A DNA stretch of 64,000 nucleotides from Rossellomorea orangium (GTDB lineage: Bacteria; Bacillota; Bacilli; Bacillales; Bacillaceae_B), in NCBI RefSeq assembly GCF_019334305.1, contig NZ_JAHWGH010000012.1:186001-250000 (forward strand). The letters are read 5' to 3'. The notes beneath the pieces were generated by a model, which searched no databases, was not told the DNA's origin, and was given only the letters and a program-made list of their open reading frames with translations. How positions within the stretch are numbered: position 1 is the first letter of the stretch; every line of letters starts with the position of its first letter. Shown here in pieces: positions 52,420 through 61,803 of this stretch. Made by a program: the position numbers and the translations under genes.

Positions 52420-53295
52420 ATGAAAGGATGGGAAAGAAAGTTACTGCATACATCACGAGCCGTATTTGAAATATTCATGAAGGGAGAGGGAGATCCTCTA
52501 TGTGTCACCCACCATTATTCCGAGTTCAATGGGACGGGCGACTATTTCGCAGAGGCGTTCACAGGAACCAACCAGGTCTTCTTGATCAACTTAAGGGAAG
52601 CAGGTGGATCTGACAAAGCAAATGCATCTTATCAGCTAAGCATGCTGGAAACGATATATGATTTGGAGGCTGTTAGAGAAGCATTGGGGTTTCGTCATTG
52701 GGGATTTGCCGGACATTCTACCGGAGGGATGTTAGGGATCGTTTACGGAATTCATTTCTCTAAAAATCTAGATTTCACCGTGATTGTCGGAGGTGCTGCG
52801 AGAGAGTATATGACCTTCTCGAAGGACTGCATATACAACGAAGCGCACCCTGAATTTAGCAAGATGCAGGATTTGATTGAAGCGTTGAAGCAACCGGATT
52901 TATCCCTTGATAAGAGAAAAGAGCTTTCAGTAGAAAGAACGAAATTATCTTTACATCAACCTGAGAAATATCATGTGCTTTTTTCCCTGGGAATACATAA
53001 AGGGATGTCTGCGGCACGCATGAACTTTTTCATCCGTGAGCTGCAAGTATTTGATGTGACGAGAAAATTGGAGTTTATATCAGTCCCCACCCTGATCATG
53101 TGCGGCAGATTCGATGTTCAGTGCCCTTTGAAGTATTCAATCGAAATGGCTGAGGGTATACCAGATTCCAGATTGGTCATCTTCGAGGGGAGTAATCATT
53201 ATCCGTTCCTTGAGGAAGCAGACCGGTTTAGGGATGAGTATGAATTGTTTTTAAATGAAAAAAATAGGAGGAGCACATATGGTTTCAACTTATGA
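52420..53295 (+). CDS. alpha/beta hydrolase, paralogue of that at 1282
   Basis: A 291-residue alpha/beta hydrolase with nucleophile elbow FAGHS100TGGMLG, acid Asp in MCGRFDVQCPL and base His in GSNHYPFLEE. As in the protein at 1282, the oxyanion strand reads CVTHHYSEFN instead of HGG. AAAAGGGGTG precedes the ATG at 52420; the frame extends to 52360 without ribosome site. It overlaps the kinase gene downstream by 17 bp. Substrate unknown. Confidence 0.8.
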   Translation: MKGWERKLLHTSRAVFEIFMKGEGDPLCVTHHYSEFNGTGDYFAEAFTGTNQVFLINLREAGGSDKANASYQLSMLETIYDLEAVREALGFRHWGFAGHSTGGMLGIVYGIHFSKNLDFTVIVGGAAREYMTFSKDCIYNEAHPEFSKMQDLIEALKQPDLSLDKRKELSVERTKLSLHQPEKYHVLFSLGIHKGMSAARMNFFIRELQVFDVTRKLEFISVPTLIMCGRFDVQCPLKYSIEMAEGIPDSRLVIFEGSNHYPFLEEADRFRDEYELFLNEKNRRSTYGFNL

Positions 53296-54127
53296 AAAAA
53301 GAATAAAAGAAGTATACCCGGAGTTAATGATCACTCAAAGCGAAATGAATGAAATCGGTCAGAATAATGATGTGTTTATCGTGAACCGTTCTCTTGTGTT
53401 CAGATTTCCGAAATATATGGAGGGAATCAGGAAATTAAAGCATGAAACGAGCGTATTGGAAGGAATTCAGAGGAACGTTGGGTTAGCTGTTCCGTATCCT
53501 TTATATCAATCGCTGGAAAAGGAAGAAGTGGGGAAAGTGTTCACAGGATATGAGTTGATTGAGGGTGAACCCATGTGGCCGGAATCATTTAAAGAAAATG
53601 AGAACCACCATGAAAAAATCGCCTCCCAATTGGCAGGTTTTTTGTTGGAGTTGCATTCCCAGCCTGTTGATGATGTTGAGATTGATATCCGGGGTTCAAT
53701 AGAGGATTTATACGAGCGATTCAAGGAAAATCTTTTCCCTCATATGAGTGAAAAAGCCAGGCTTGATGTATGCCATCATTTTGATTCGTTCCTATCGAAA
53801 AATGAATTGCTGGATTTTCAGCCGGTCCTCATTCATGGAGACTTTGGATCATCGAATATTTTATGGGATGCGAAACGATATGAAGTGACCGGGATCATTG
53901 ATTTTGGTGAAGCGGGAGCGGGTGACCCTGCTTATGATTTCGCAGGTCTGTTATCCAGTTATGGGGAACACTTCGTCCGCATGTGCCTGAACATGTATCC
54001 GAATGGGGATCACATATTTGACAGAATCAATTTCTATCGAGGTACATTTGCTCTGCAGGAAGCGTTGCATGGTGTAGAAAATGATGATCCGGAAGCATTT
54101 GAGAATGGGATGAAAGGATACAAATGA
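53279..54127 (+). CDS. aminoglycoside-phosphotransferase-fold kinase
   Basis: A 282-residue APH-type protein: catalytic loop LIHGDFGSSNILWD (H-G-D-x-x-x-x-N, about 187-194), then IIDFGEAGAGDPAYDFA with the metal Asp near 208. The E-x-x-x-L-E core and GYELIEGEPMWPE hinge resemble APH(2'')- and macrolide-kinase-like proteins. AGGAGGAG precedes ATG 53279. Co-transcribed with the alpha/beta hydrolase. Antibiotic specificity is not shown. Confidence 0.8.
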   Translation: MVSTYEKRIKEVYPELMITQSEMNEIGQNNDVFIVNRSLVFRFPKYMEGIRKLKHETSVLEGIQRNVGLAVPYPLYQSLEKEEVGKVFTGYELIEGEPMWPESFKENENHHEKIASQLAGFLLELHSQPVDDVEIDIRGSIEDLYERFKENLFPHMSEKARLDVCHHFDSFLSKNELLDFQPVLIHGDFGSSNILWDAKRYEVTGIIDFGEAGAGDPAYDFAGLLSSYGEHFVRMCLNMYPNGDHIFDRINFYRGTFALQEALHGVENDDPEAFENGMKGYK

Positions 54128-54240
54128 TGACATTCGAAGAGAATCATCTCAGTAAATGGAAGGTCGAGCAGGAAGTCATGAACTTCCATCCAGCCTACAA
54201 TCTTTGTGAGGGGGCGGCTTATGGAGGAAATCACATATAG
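54124..54240 (+). CDS. possible small protein between kinase and GNAT genes
   Basis: A 38-codon frame beginning at an ATG that overlaps the kinase stop (ATGATGA), MMTFEENHLSKWKVEQEVMN and a further HPAYNLCEGAAYGG, ending inside the GNAT gene. The composition is protein-like and coupling to the kinase is possible, but there is no independent ribosome site. It may be a decayed C-terminal piece of another gene. Confidence 0.3.
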   Translation: MMTFEENHLSKWKVEQEVMNFHPAYNLCEGAAYGGNHI

Positions 54241-54634
54241 GTACATGCACCGGGATGTCAGGACATTATTATCCTTTGCGACTTCTGAAGAGAGAGTAGA
54301 AGGAGAATTTGATTTATACATTCAATCGCCTAATCGAAGACTTTTCGGTTTTACGACGGGGGTTGATCTGATTGGATACATAGGGGTTGAATTCCTGGAA
54401 GGTAATCGGTGTGAAGTGAAGCATATAGCCGTGATGCCGGAATACAGGGGAAAAGGCATTGGCAATAGAATGATAGATTATATCACCAATCTTTCTTCTT
54501 GTTCTTGTATAACGGCTGAAACGGATCGGGATGCCGTGTTGTTTTATAAGAAAATAGGGTTTGAGATTTTGAGTTTAGGTGAGAAGTATGTTGGTGTGGA
54601 GAGGTTTAGGTGTGTAAGGTTTATGGAGGGATGA
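54221..54634 (+). CDS. GNAT-family N-acetyltransferase
   Basis: A 137-residue GNAT: KHIAVMPEYRGKGIGNRMIDY (motif A, R-G-K-G-I-G), ITAETDRDAVLFYKKIGFEI (motif B). GAGGGGGCGG lies before the ATG at 54221. The stop is next to the ribosome site of the following gene. Acceptor unknown. Confidence 0.8.
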   Translation: MEEITYRYMHRDVRTLLSFATSEERVEGEFDLYIQSPNRRLFGFTTGVDLIGYIGVEFLEGNRCEVKHIAVMPEYRGKGIGNRMIDYITNLSSCSCITAETDRDAVLFYKKIGFEILSLGEKYVGVERFRCVRFMEG

Positions 54635-54636
54635 AC

Positions 54637-55479
54637 ATGAGGGAATTGATAGTAACGGTAGGCGGCCACAGCTTTACAACATATGAAATAGGTGACAAAC
54701 ACTTACCCACTCTAGTATGTCTCCACGGAATGACAGGGGACTCCAAAAGTTTTATAGAACTCACAGGATATCTCCGCAACGATTTTCATCTCATTCTATT
54801 GGACCTTCCCGGACACGGTGAAACAAAGCCTCTTCCCCACGAAGAGGACTATCTGTTTACCACACTTGCCAAACGGATAATGGGTGTCATCAGACGGGCA
54901 GCGTCTAAACCAGTATATGTACTGGGTCATTCCTGGGGAGGAGACCTGTCATTGCATATGGCAAAGCTATTTCCGGAACAAATAGAGGGTCTTATTTTAA
55001 TAGATGGAGGGTATGTTTTCCCGGAAATGGTTGAGGGATACACTAGGGGGAAAGCTCTTAGGGACTGGGAGGACTACATTGATTCGAGCACATATGAGAC
55101 TTGGAATGATGTGGTGAAGACCTATCGTGAGTACACGACTAGGCAATGGAATCCGCAACTTGATGAGATCATTTCTTCAAACTTTGTGAAAGAGGATGAC
55201 CATTTTCAGTTGAAAGCTGACAGGAAGAGTCTATTGGCAACGATCAAAGCGTTTTATCATGAACCATGTTCGACAACGTATCAATCGATTGAGTGCCCTG
55301 TTTTATTCTTTCATGCAACAGTCCCCGCCTCAGATCGCTCACGTCAGAACGGAATCGGGAAACTGCAGGGGGCAATTGAAGATGTGAAAGTGGTTGGGAT
55401 TGATTATACCAAACATAACGTACACTGGGATTGTCCGGACCGGGTAGGGAGAGAGATACTAAATTGGATAAAATCATAA
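54637..55479 (+). CDS. alpha/beta hydrolase
   Basis: A 280-residue alpha/beta hydrolase with the standard oxyanion strand LVCLHGMTGDS, nucleophile elbow GHS99WGG, and base His in TKHNVHWDCP. ATG 54637 has GGAGGG 6 bases upstream; ATG 54631 overlaps the GNAT stop. Esterase or lactonase-like; substrate unknown. It differs from the two atypical hydrolases at 1282 and 52420. Confidence 0.85.
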   Translation: MRELIVTVGGHSFTTYEIGDKHLPTLVCLHGMTGDSKSFIELTGYLRNDFHLILLDLPGHGETKPLPHEEDYLFTTLAKRIMGVIRRAASKPVYVLGHSWGGDLSLHMAKLFPEQIEGLILIDGGYVFPEMVEGYTRGKALRDWEDYIDSSTYETWNDVVKTYREYTTRQWNPQLDEIISSNFVKEDDHFQLKADRKSLLATIKAFYHEPCSTTYQSIECPVLFFHATVPASDRSRQNGIGKLQGAIEDVKVVGIDYTKHNVHWDCPDRVGREILNWIKS

Positions 55480-55519
55480 CTCCCCTATTAAAGTCCGGCT
55501 ATCAACTTAAATAGGGGAG
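55480..55519. terminator. hairpin between convergent genes
   Basis: 10-bp perfect arms CTCCCCTATT (55480-55489) / AATAGGGGAG (55510-55519), 20-base loop. Only a weak T-rich stretch follows. Confidence 0.6.
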
Positions 55520-55526
55520 GAATGGA

Positions 55527-56543
55527 TTATTTTAAATCGATGACGATTGGTTCAAGTTCGATTTCCGTGTGACCTTTCCCATACATCAGGCTGGCGATTT
55601 CCACGGGCTTGATGATGAGCTGAGTGGCATCTTCCTGGATGGTACCAAAAGAAGTCGTTCCTTCAAATGTTTTACCGCCATCCGCTGAAAATCCGCTGCC
55701 ACCCGTTCCATCCAGGTAAACATGACCCAAATTATCTGTCACGGTGAAGGCAGGTGTTACTTCGGACCACTCATCGAGAAGTTTGTCTGACACTGTCTGC
55801 TCGTAGGCGATGACCGTAGAAACATCGGTAAGCTCAACGGATTTTAACGTGAAGTGAATATCATCCGTCTGAACGGTTTCGTTTATGAGCCTGACATCTC
55901 CATTCACTCGTTGTAATGAAAAGTCGAAGGACCAGTCTCCATCCACCTCTACGTCATTGGACAGGCTGGAAAGCGTTTGGGGTTCCCAAGTGATTTCCAC
56001 TTTATCCGGATAGTCACCGCCTTTAAAGCTCGGGGTGATGGTCGATATACCGACGTAGCGGTTATCACTGATCTTCGTGATTTCACTGCTTCCGCCGCTT
56101 CCGTTCGATCCGACGATGTCAAACCAATTGGCGCCGCTGTTCATGCTTTCGCCAAAGTCTTTATCCGTTTCAATCGCATAAGAGACCGTAATATTCGTGC
56201 CGTCATACACGGCGTTGTCGATCAGGACGGTCACCCCGTTACTCGTTTCTGCCAGACCGATATCGGTGGAGAACTCGTCAAACTCTTTATATGTCTCGTC
56301 ATTGCTGAAATACTCTATGACATCATCCATGAAAGGGACCTGCGATGCCAGGGAAGGGTAGGCATAACCAGCAGCAGTGGAGATTCCGATCAACATTACG
56401 GATGCCACCGCGATATTCCTCCATATATGCTTCTTTTCCCGTTTCTTCAGTACATGCTGTTTGACTCGCTTTTTTTCCAACTCCGTCACTTCTTCAAGTT
56501 CAAGTGAATCGATATCTAAATCCAACCATTCCTTCATGCTCAT
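55527..56543 (-). CDS. DUF4179-type membrane anti-sigma protein
   Basis: A 338-residue protein: cytoplasmic head of about 42 residues (KKRVKQHVLKKREKKH), one membrane helix at about 43-62, then an ectodomain with the DUF4179 landmarks YPSLASQVPFMDDVIEYF, GLAETSNGVTVLIDNAVYDGT and ITVSYAIETD, and a C-terminal immunoglobulin-like domain. Its ATG overlaps the sigma stop by 4 bp. It probably holds the ECF sigma factor at the membrane. Confidence 0.85.
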   Translation of the reverse strand: MSMKEWLDLDIDSLELEEVTELEKKRVKQHVLKKREKKHIWRNIAVASVMLIGISTAAGYAYPSLASQVPFMDDVIEYFSNDETYKEFDEFSTDIGLAETSNGVTVLIDNAVYDGTNITVSYAIETDKDFGESMNSGANWFDIVGSNGSGGSSEITKISDNRYVGISTITPSFKGGDYPDKVEITWEPQTLSSLSNDVEVDGDWSFDFSLQRVNGDVRLINETVQTDDIHFTLKSVELTDVSTVIAYEQTVSDKLLDEWSEVTPAFTVTDNLGHVYLDGTGGSGFSADGGKTFEGTTSFGTIQEDATQLIIKPVEIASLMYGKGHTEIELEPIVIDLK

Positions 56544-57103
56544 ACAAGCCGCTCCTTTAACTTTATGGTGGTCGCTAATTTTTTCTTTCCACGGTATAAA
56601 CGGTTATCCACCGCTGCTTTCGAAAGGTTTAACTGATCCGCAATTTCCATATTGGTCAGCTCCAGGTAATACTTCATCATGAAGATGTCCCGGTCCAGCT
56701 CTTCCAGCCCACTGATCGCTGATAATAATTCGTTTTTTTCTTCCCGGCGCAATACGGATACATCGGGTCCAGGCGTACCTGATTTTGCAAGGAGGGATTC
56801 GTCCTGCTGTTCACGGGCATTCCGTTTCTCAGCCTGTCGGTAACGGTCGATTGCTTTATACTTGGCTATCATTCCAATCCATTTTTTGAAATCCTCTTTC
56901 TCGCCTTTAAATTGATGGGCATTCTGCCAGACTGTGAGGAAAACATCGTTGATACATTCATCGACATCCAGACGATTTCGATTGTGTAGAATTTTTGTAG
57001 CAATGGTTTTCACAAGTGGCATGTAAGCGTCGATTATATACTCCAATGCATCCTCTTTTTTCTTTTTTAACCTGGTAATGAAATTGGTCGGTGAACTTTT
57101 CAT
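56540..57103 (-). CDS. ECF RNA polymerase sigma factor, DUF4179-partner type
   Basis: A 187-residue ECF sigma factor: region 2 EYIIDAYMPLVKTIATKIL, VDECINDVFLTVWQNAHQF and FKKWIGMIAKYKAIDRYR; region 4 LEELDRDIFMMKYYLELTNMEIADQL followed by SKAAVDNRLYRGKKKL. The VDECINDVF form (in place of AEDIVQEVF) marks the group that pairs with DUF4179 proteins, the next gene. An ECF-like promoter and a phased repeat array lie upstream. Confidence 0.9.
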   Translation of the reverse strand: MKSSPTNFITRLKKKKEDALEYIIDAYMPLVKTIATKILHNRNRLDVDECINDVFLTVWQNAHQFKGEKEDFKKWIGMIAKYKAIDRYRQAEKRNAREQQDESLLAKSGTPGPDVSVLRREEKNELLSAISGLEELDRDIFMMKYYLELTNMEIADQLNLSKAAVDNRLYRGKKKLATTIKLKERLV

Positions 57104-57147
57104 TGAATTCGCTCCTTATATGGTTGAAAGGCCTTTACATGATGTAC

Positions 57148-57174
57148 AACGAATGGAAGTGGAAAGTATTCTCA
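57148..57174 (-). promoter_or_regulatory. possible ECF promoter of the sigma gene
   Basis: On the minus strand TGAGAA (57174-57169), 17 bp, CGTT (57151-57148). It departs from the usual TGAAAC/CGTC, so it is a weaker call, but it stands about 45 bp before the sigma start. Confidence 0.4.
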
Positions 57175-57256
57175 AGTTAAATGGAATTTTTTTGATTAAT
57201 TTTAGTATACAATGAAGATGGAATAGTTGTTGGGTTATGGATAATTATGTAAAAAT

Positions 57257-57366
57257 ACGCAATTGTCAATGGGAATGACGCAATCAAGGTCGGTTTTGAC
57301 GTAATTATCAAAAAAATGACGCAATAAATTTAATTATGACGCAATCCCGAGGGAAAATGACGCAAT
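57257..57366. repeat. six-unit phased array of TGACGCAAT, 20-21-bp steps
   Basis: ACGCAAT (or ACGTAAT) occurs at 57257, 57278, 57299, 57319, 57339 and 57360, steps of 21, 21, 20, 20 and 21 bp, about two helical turns. Five of six copies read TGACG(C/T)AAT. The spacers differ. It lies between the sigma gene's promoter and the terminator of ytrI. Confidence 0.85.
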
Positions 57367-57435
57367 CACCACACGAACCCAGGATGATGGACCATCACTA
57401 AGCCACTCAGCGAGGCTGAATGAACCGAAATATCT

Positions 57436-57465
57436 AAAAAAAAGAACCCGCCACCCGGCAGGTTC
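57436..57465 (-). terminator. intrinsic terminator of ytrHI
   Basis: On the minus strand GAACCTGCC / GGCGGGTTC (one G-U), GGGT loop, followed by eight T. Confidence 0.9.
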
Positions 57466-57476
57466 ACCCAATCAAT

Positions 57477-57983
57477 CTAATCCTCCTCATATTTCAACTC
57501 CAATGTAATCTGCGTCGTCGTAAAAAAGTACATTTCCTTCACTTTTAATCGAAAGTTCTTATCATTTAGCTTAACGGTTTTATTTTCGATTATTTTCTTG
57601 ATGAGCTCCTTATTTCCGTACACCGTTTCAAGGTCCTTGGTCAGAAGGCTCCGCAAGTCCTCGCTCAGTTTGTCCTCGGTTTCATGGATACCCAGCAGTT
57701 CAACCTTCGTCTTGGTTGTATTAATGATCTTGATTTTGACTTCCTGGATCACGAGTTCATTTTCGTTTTCCTGATTCAATTGTTTATATTCTTCCTGTAA
57801 ATAGGACAGGGTGTTCTTCAATTTACTGATGTCATTTTTCTGCTCTTCTATCTTCAGGGCCTGTTTTTCGTGCATGGTGCCGAACATGAAGAGAAAGATC
57901 ATCCAGCTGATGATGCCTCCAACGACCATTCCGGCGAAGAACCGCTGCCAGGAGGGGAGCCGGTAGAAAGGGGGAATCCTCAT
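57477..57983 (-). CDS. ytrI: sporulation membrane protein YtrI
   Basis: A 168-residue protein with one membrane helix (FFAGMVVGGIISWMIFLFMFG, about 15-35), then a coiled coil (LKIEEQKNDISKLKNTLSYL) and a soluble domain. Position after ytrH and next to dnaE, size and plan match B. subtilis YtrI, needed for efficient sporulation. Its start overlaps the ytrH stop by 4 bp. Confidence 0.85.
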   Translation of the reverse strand: MRIPPFYRLPSWQRFFAGMVVGGIISWMIFLFMFGTMHEKQALKIEEQKNDISKLKNTLSYLQEEYKQLNQENENELVIQEVKIKIINTTKTKVELLGIHETEDKLSEDLRSLLTKDLETVYGNKELIKKIIENKTVKLNDKNFRLKVKEMYFFTTTQITLELKYEED

Positions 57984-58315
57984 GACGGCATATGTTCCTG
58001 TGTCAGCCAGGTAATGATCATGGCAGCCGTGTTAGCTCCGCCGAGGGCAGAGAGGATCCACAGGAATTGTTTGAAGAGCTCTTTCGTTTCCCCGTTCAGG
58101 AAGCCTTTTTCAAAGCTGTAGACTGTATCGAATGTGCCGCCGATCGCTGCGATGATGGCCCAGATGCGCAGGAAATCGGATAGTCGTCTCATTTCAATGA
58201 ATAGAGGTTGCCCCATGGCGAAAGAGGCCAATCCTCCGAGCAGTGATCCTCCAAGCAGTACACCCATAGCAATAAAGAAGCTTTTGAATAATTCCGGAAA
58301 GAAAGCTTCTGCCAT
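57980..58315 (-). CDS. ytrH: sporulation membrane protein YtrH
   Basis: A 111-residue protein with three membrane helices (SFFIAMGVLLGGSLLGGLASF, LRIWAIIAAIGGTFDTVY, LSALGGANTAAMIITWL), matching B. subtilis YtrH in size and position. It is translated first in the ytrH-ytrI operon, divergent from dnaE. In B. subtilis the operon is expressed in the mother cell; a promoter is not resolved here. Confidence 0.85.
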   Translation of the reverse strand: MAEAFFPELFKSFFIAMGVLLGGSLLGGLASFAMGQPLFIEMRRLSDFLRIWAIIAAIGGTFDTVYSFEKGFLNGETKELFKQFLWILSALGGANTAAMIITWLTQEHMPS

Positions 58316-58452
58316 TTCATCATCTCCATCTATTACGTGTCTTTACGATAACTATATGGGATTCGGGGACAAGATATGAGGGAGAACATATTTTCTTTTT
58401 TTCGGTTTCTTTCTTATAATAAAGGTATATTGAGAAAAAGGTTGTGCATAGT

Positions 58453-61400
58453 ATGTCATTTGTTCATTTACAAATAGCGAGTGCCTATAGTCTCTTGTCT
58501 AGCACGATATCGATAAATGGACTTGTACATAAAGCGAAGGAATCAGGCTACAAGGCGCTTGCCTTGACGGATAAAAATATGATGTATGCCGCGATCCCTT
58601 TTTATAAGGCGTGTTTAAAAGAAAAGATAAAGCCGATCATCGGATTGACCGCAGATATCGCCTCGGAGGAAGGTTCCCATCCCCTCATTCTCCTCGTGAA
58701 AGATCAAAGTGGCTACCAGAATCTATTGAAAATCTCCAGTGCCATCGGGGCAAAATCGAAAGAAGGATTACCGCTGAAGTGGCTCTCATCCTACAGTAAG
58801 GGATTGATCGCCATCACTCCAGGCGTCAAGGGTGAAATCGAGAGCCTGTTACTGAGTGGTGAAAAAGAAAAAGCGAAGGAGTGCATCCGCACCTATCAGC
58901 AGATGTTCGGACGGGATTCCTTTTATGTAAGCATCCAAAACCACGGGACTTCGTCTGAAGATACGCTTATCCCCATGCTTCAGCAGGTGGCAAATGAAAC
59001 AGGCGCGGAATTGGTGGCGACCAATGATGTGCAGTACCTCGAACAGGAGGACCATTTTGCCCATGAATGCATGGGGGCGATCCGTGACGGGGTGAAACTG
59101 TCTGAGGATGACCGGGACGTACTGGAATCGCAGGAGTATTACTTTAAGGGAAAAGAGCAGATGGTGGAATTATTCACCGATCACATCACGGCCCTTGAAA
59201 ATACAATGAAGATTGCGGACCGCTGCAACTTGACAATTCCTTTCCATCAGCAGCTCCTTCCGAAATATCCATTGCCAGAAGGAGTGTCTGCCCTTCAGGA
59301 ATTGACTCATCTTTGCGAAAAAGGATTAAGTGAGCGGGTACATACCATTTCCGATGAATACATCGAGCGTCTGGATTACGAGCTTGACGTCATCGGCAGG
59401 ATGGGTTTTAGCGATTACTTCCTGATCGTATGGGATTTCATGAAATACGCGAAGGAAAGAGGGATCCTGACAGGGCCGGGACGTGGGTCGGCAGCCGGTT
59501 CCCTCGTGTCGTACGCATTGAATATCACGGATGTGGATCCGATTGAGCATCATTTACTGTTTGAGCGATTCCTCAATCCTGAACGTGTGTCCATGCCCGA
59601 TATCGATATTGATTTCCCGGATCACAGGCGTGATGAAGTGATCGAATATGTGGAAGGGAAGTACGGCAGCCTCCATGTCGCCCAGATCATTACGTTCGGG
59701 ACGTTTGCAGCGAAAGCGGCGCTCCGGGATACGGGTCGTGTGTTCGGATTGAATATGAAGGAGCAGGAGCAATTATCCAAGCTAGTTCCGAATCAGCTGG
59801 GGATCTCTTTGAAGGAAGCGTATGAAAAATCGAAGGGATTCCGCGAATTTGTGATGAGCTCCGATCATTATAAGAAATTGTTACAGACGGCTCTTAAACT
59901 CGAAGGACTTCCGAGGCACACCTCCACTCATGCGGCAGGAGTCGTGATGAGTGAAGACCCTTTAGTGCAGTGGATACCGATCCAGGGGAGTTCATCGGGA
60001 ATTCATTTGACCCAATATTCTATGGATATTTTAGAAGAAATCGGGTTGCTGAAAATGGATTTCCTTGGTCTTCGCAACTTAAGCATCTTGGAAAGAATCG
60101 TGAAAAACGTACAAATGGGAAGCAATAAATCGTTCGCCATCGAGACGATCCCGATGAATGATGCCAAAACGTTCGAGTTATTGAGTAAAGGTCAAACCAA
60201 TGGGATCTTCCAGCTTGAATCGGATGGAATGAGGAATGTGCTAAAAAGGCTTAAACCCAATTCCTTTGAAGACATCGTCGCGGTAAATGCCTTGTATCGT
60301 CCGGGTCCGATGGAGAATATCCCGACCTATATCAAACGGAAGCATGGGGCGGAACAGGTGGAGTATCCCCATCCTGATTTGAAACCGATACTTGAAATGA
60401 CATATGGCGTCATCGTGTATCAGGAGCAGATCATGCAGATTGCTTCGAAAATGGCGGGATTCTCCCTCGGGGAAGCAGATCTCCTCAGAAGGGCCGTTTC
60501 CAAGAAGAAGAAGGATGTCCTCGATCAGGAGAGGGAGCATTTTGTTTCCGGTTCCATCCGGAAAGGTTATAAGGAAGAAGTCGCTCATACGATTTATGAT
60601 TTGATTGTCCGTTTTGCCGACTACGGTTTCAACCGGTCACATGCGGTTGCCTATAGTATGATCGCCTATCAGCTTGCTTACTTGAAAGCCCATTATCCTG
60701 CATTTTTCCTGTCATCACTCCTGACTTCTGCCGTAGGGAATGAAACGAAGGTGGCTCAGTACATACGGGAAGCTACACAGTATGGGATTGAAATTTTACC
60801 TCCGTCCATCAATAGCAGTCAGTTTGTGTTTACGGTCGAAGGAAAAAATCGGATTCGCTACAGTATCGGTGCGATTAAGGGTATCGGCGCGGCTGCTTTA
60901 AAGGAAATCATCCGCGCGAGAAAGGAAAAGCCTTTTCAGGATCTGTTCGATTTTTGCATGAGGGTTTCAACGAAGACGATCAACCGGAAGATCTTAGAGA
61001 ATCTGGTGTTATCGGGGGCGTTTGATGAATTCGGAATCGATCGTGCTACATTGCTTGCGAGCCTGGACGTTGCGGCTCAGCATGCGGAACTTGTGAATCC
61101 TGACGACGACCTTGACCTGTTCCATGAAGAAGAAGCGTTTATGTTGAAGCCTAAATATGTGGAAGTGGATGATATGACCATCGACACAAAGCTTCAGTTT
61201 GAGAAGCAGGTCCTAGGCCTTTACTTATCGGATCATCCTGTTTCATCCTATCGTCCTTTATTTGAGGGACTTGGATTGCTACAGATAGCCGATCTTCAGA
61301 AAGGATCGAAAATCTCACTTGGCGCTTATATTACCGGGGTGAAGTCGATCCGGACCAAAAAAGGGGAAGTGATGGCTTTCCTTGAAATCGGCGACGAGAG

Positions 61401-61803
61401 CGGGGAGATGGAAGCGGTGGTGTTCCCTAATGTTTACAAGAATAACATGCCGCTGCTGAAAGAAGGGAATATTATCCTATTCGGAGGAAATGTAGAAGAC
61501 CGCAACGACAAGCTTCAATTCATTGTGAACCAGTTGGAAACGATGGAAAGTGTACAGTCAAGGGTGAAAGAGAGCAGCCAAAAACTCTATTTGAAAATCG
61601 CAGTAAATCAGGATGATGAAGCGTGTATGGAGGGGATCCATCAAACGATTCAACGGTTTAAAGGCAAGAATCATGTCATCGTTTACTATGAAAATGCGAA
61701 GAAGAGTGTAAGACTTCCGGACCATCTTCGCATCACCCCGTCACAGGAGGCACTAAAGGAATTGTCCCGGATTCTTGGCGAGGCAAATGTCATATTACAA
61801 TAA
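58453..61803 (+). CDS. dnaE: DNA polymerase III alpha subunit DnaE
   Basis: A 1116-residue family-C polymerase. PHP domain (1-200), palm with catalytic D383 and D385 in MPDIDIDFPDHRR and D536 in KMDFLGLRNL, helix-hairpin-helix (YSIGAIKGIGAAALKEI) and OB domain near residue 960-1060 (ISLGAYITGVKSIRTKKGE). In Bacillus DnaE extends RNA primers before hand-off to PolC. The PHP start reads VHLQIASAYSLL, where replicative DnaE proteins have H-x-H and B. subtilis HLQVHS; the His pair is lost, so PHP metal binding is unlikely. ATG 58453 with AAAGG upstream. Confidence 0.95.
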   Translation: MSFVHLQIASAYSLLSSTISINGLVHKAKESGYKALALTDKNMMYAAIPFYKACLKEKIKPIIGLTADIASEEGSHPLILLVKDQSGYQNLLKISSAIGAKSKEGLPLKWLSSYSKGLIAITPGVKGEIESLLLSGEKEKAKECIRTYQQMFGRDSFYVSIQNHGTSSEDTLIPMLQQVANETGAELVATNDVQYLEQEDHFAHECMGAIRDGVKLSEDDRDVLESQEYYFKGKEQMVELFTDHITALENTMKIADRCNLTIPFHQQLLPKYPLPEGVSALQELTHLCEKGLSERVHTISDEYIERLDYELDVIGRMGFSDYFLIVWDFMKYAKERGILTGPGRGSAAGSLVSYALNITDVDPIEHHLLFERFLNPERVSMPDIDIDFPDHRRDEVIEYVEGKYGSLHVAQIITFGTFAAKAALRDTGRVFGLNMKEQEQLSKLVPNQLGISLKEAYEKSKGFREFVMSSDHYKKLLQTALKLEGLPRHTSTHAAGVVMSEDPLVQWIPIQGSSSGIHLTQYSMDILEEIGLLKMDFLGLRNLSILERIVKNVQMGSNKSFAIETIPMNDAKTFELLSKGQTNGIFQLESDGMRNVLKRLKPNSFEDIVAVNALYRPGPMENIPTYIKRKHGAEQVEYPHPDLKPILEMTYGVIVYQEQIMQIASKMAGFSLGEADLLRRAVSKKKKDVLDQEREHFVSGSIRKGYKEEVAHTIYDLIVRFADYGFNRSHAVAYSMIAYQLAYLKAHYPAFFLSSLLTSAVGNETKVAQYIREATQYGIEILPPSINSSQFVFTVEGKNRIRYSIGAIKGIGAAALKEIIRARKEKPFQDLFDFCMRVSTKTINRKILENLVLSGAFDEFGIDRATLLASLDVAAQHAELVNPDDDLDLFHEEEAFMLKPKYVEVDDMTIDTKLQFEKQVLGLYLSDHPVSSYRPLFEGLGLLQIADLQKGSKISLGAYITGVKSIRTKKGEVMAFLEIGDESGEMEAVVFPNVYKNNMPLLKEGNIILFGGNVEDRNDKLQFIVNQLETMESVQSRVKESSQKLYLKIAVNQDDEACMEGIHQTIQRFKGKNHVIVYYENAKKSVRLPDHLRITPSQEALKELSRILGEANVILQ

